64,000 bases of DNA from Alphaproteobacteria bacterium. GTDB lineage: Bacteria; Pseudomonadota; Alphaproteobacteria; UBA6615. The stretch lies in the NCBI GenBank assembly GCA_039980135.1, contig JBDXCV010000003.1, positions 434,001-498,000 on the forward strand. The letters run 5' to 3'. The position numbers were made by a program, and so were the translations under genes. Shown here in pieces: positions 62,612 through 64,000 of the stretch. The notes beneath the pieces were generated by a model. The model did not search any database. It worked only from the letters and a program-made list of their open reading frames with translations, and had not been told where the DNA came from. Numbering within the stretch: the first letter of the stretch is position 1; every line of letters starts with the position of its first letter.

Positions 62612-64000
62612 TCAGGCCCGGGCGATGGCATCGACATCGACGCCCTCGCGTTCGAGCCATTCGCGGGCATACAGCGATGCCGGGTTTCGCATGTCGTGCA
62701 TGTGCCGCTTGAAGGTGGAGAATCCGAACATCCGGTAGTGGTCGCTGAACCGGTCGAAATAGTTGAGATATCGGAACAGGCGATCGCGGCGCGCGCGGCC
62801 GGCGAGCAGGCGGGTGGCGACGGCAACGGGTGCGAGGACGGCGCTGAGCGCGCGCGGCCAGGCGGTGATGCGGCTCGAGATGGTGGAGAAGACCTGCGTG
62901 TGGTCCCAGTCGAAGAGCCAGTCGCGGTATAGCGCCTGGTTGTACTTGTCTGCCAGCGGTGCGTCGCGCCAGAAGGCGGTGAAGTCCCGATCCCACAGGG
63001 GCAGATCCCAGTCGAGGCCGAGAAAATCATAGATGCGCTGGCCGCCGACCACATACTTGGCCTGCCGTTCGCGATATTCCCAGAGCTCAAAAAATGCTGC
63101 GGCCTCTGCCGCACTCACAGGGCGTGTCGCACTGTCTGCGATGCCGAGGCGATCCGCGATCCGCGCACGAATGGCGGTGATGTTCGCCGGGGTGAGCAGC
63201 GAACGCCAGAGGCCATAATGCTTGTCCAGGATGGCCGTGATCACCGTTTCGAGCGGGATGGTCTCGTCAGACATCAACGCGGCCGGGATGTGCCCGCCGG
63301 TAACGAAGTCACCGGTCTGGCCGTTGACGATCATCGCGTCGGCCGGGAGCCGACCTCGCTGCCGGAGCACGGACAGGGCGAGCAAATCCTGGTGATTGGG
63401 CACCGCGCACAACCCGTCGGCGAAGTGGCCATATTCCTGGCGCAGGACATCGGGCAGTGCCGCGCGCGCCCCGCGACTGCCGGTCGCGATGAACTCCCAT
63501 TCCACGCCCAGGCGCGCCGCGACACGCTGCGCGACCGCGGCGTCGGCATTGCGGCCGGGGCCATAGGAAAAAGCCCGCAGATTCCTGGCGCCGTGTTCGG
63601 CCAGCTTGGCCAGCACGAGGCGTGAATCGAGCCCGCCACTGAGGGGGACGATAATTGTCCGCCCGTTGGCTTTCGTGATTGTCCGCGCGAATGCGATGTC
63701 GGCGATGTCCGACAACCGGGCGCGGGCCTGTTCCGGCGAACACGCATCGCGCGCGTCCGGCCAATGGCGGTAGGACGACGCTTGCGTGGAGGTGTCAGCG
63801 CCGCTTTGCCAAACCCTGACGTCGCCGGCCTCCATCTGCGCGATTGCCGGCACGAGAGTGTCGGCGCCGGTGACATAACCCGCCATCGCAAACTCGCGGA
63901 CCGCGTCCGGGTCGAACGGCGGCTGCCCGGCCGTCAACGCACGCGCATCGGTTGAAACAGGCGCCTGTCCGTCCGTGACCGGGCCACGGCAATAGAAGAG
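62612..64000 (-). CDS. Asparagine synthase-type amidotransferase 3 (5' end outside window)
   Basis: At least 462 codons; the reading frame is open to the right edge without a start, so the N-terminal part is missing from the window. The residues preceding the inner region (LFYCRGPVTDGQAPVST) fit the end of a glutaminase domain. The synthetase domain has the PP-loop IVPLSGGLDSRLVLAKLAE, then AFSYGPGRNADAAVAQRVA and a VSAAEAAAFFELWEYRERQ block. SGGLDSR with Arg, and a long C-terminal part lacking the AsnB core blocks of copies 1 and 2, set it apart as a different subfamily. Confidence 0.8.
   Translation of the reverse strand, partial: LFYCRGPVTDGQAPVSTDARALTAGQPPFDPDAVREFAMAGYVTGADTLVPAIAQMEAGDVRVWQSGADTSTQASSYRHWPDARDACSPEQARARLSDIADIAFARTITKANGRTIIVPLSGGLDSRLVLAKLAEHGARNLRAFSYGPGRNADAAVAQRVAARLGVEWEFIATGSRGARAALPDVLRQEYGHFADGLCAVPNHQDLLALSVLRQRGRLPADAMIVNGQTGDFVTGGHIPAALMSDETIPLETVITAILDKHYGLWRSLLTPANITAIRARIADRLGIADSATRPVSAAEAAAFFELWEYRERQAKYVVGGQRIYDFLGLDWDLPLWDRDFTAFWRDAPLADKYNQALYRDWLFDWDHTQVFSTISSRITAWPRALSAVLAPVAVATRLLAGRARRDRLFRYLNYFDRFSDHYRMFGFSTFKRHMHDMRNPASLYAREWLEREGVDVDAIARA

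Noticed and set aside
38291-64000. Possible PEP-CTERM/exosortase polysaccharide system because of the AsnB-type gene and DUF218 protein
   Set aside because: No exosortase, PEP-CTERM motif, PrsK/PrsT or TPR companion genes were seen.

Overview
The window is GC-rich chromosomal DNA from what is most likely a free-living, probably aquatic or marine, alphaproteobacterium of the Rhodospirillales type. The clues are a 180-kDa-class NAD-glutamate dehydrogenase, a glnK-amtB pair, the block cnoX / LON-domain protein / Trm112 / DUF971 / UbiH-like hydroxylase, two tripartite tricarboxylate (TTT) transporters, and an Irr-type (ICE) operator. I saw no transposase, phage gene, rRNA operon or CRISPR array. 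Taxonomy is inferred from gene content only.

Layout. 1-6.7 kb is housekeeping: the 5' end of a DapC-like aminotransferase, glnK-amtB with a candidate sigma-54 promoter and a strong terminator, a UbiH-family hydroxylase, then the minus-strand run cnoX, LON-domain, trm112, DUF971, and a prolyl-tRNA deacylase. At 6.8-6.9 kb are a tRNA-Gly(GCC) with its terminator and a truncated antisense tRNA 3' end. 7-19.3 kb is accessory catabolism: a plus-strand set (alpha/beta hydrolase, GlcG-like protein, TctCBA, Gfo/Idh/MocA oxidoreductase, a small unknown protein, dienelactone-hydrolase-like protein), a peroxiredoxin behind an ICE-like palindrome, and further oxidative enzymes. 19.3-27.9 kb is a second, minus-strand catabolic unit: FAH-family hydrolase, cupin, TctCBA, a stand-alone molybdopterin hydroxylase large subunit, and an LVIVD-repeat protein. 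28.5-38.2 kb holds the NAD-glutamate dehydrogenase, two EamA transporters, a UMF1-type MFS transporter and purH.

38.3-64 kb, running off the right edge, is a surface-polysaccharide locus almost wholly on the minus strand. It includes a complete wlbABCD-type module in the Bordetella gene order, which would convert UDP-GlcNAc-uronate to UDP-2,3-diacetamido-mannuronate. It also has a FlaA1/WbpM-like 4,6-dehydratase, a WecA/MraY-type initiating sugar-phosphate transferase, a Wzy/WaaL-type membrane protein, several glycosyltransferases, three SAM methyltransferase domains (one fused to a GT2 domain) and three different AsnB-type amidotransferases. The pairing of a uronic-acid sugar pathway with three amidotransferases suggests a glycan carrying amidated uronic acids. 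No UDP-sugar 6-dehydrogenase, Wzx flippase or export machinery was seen, so the locus probably extends past the window.

Most enzyme-family calls rest on motifs read directly from the translations; substrates are inferred from context.
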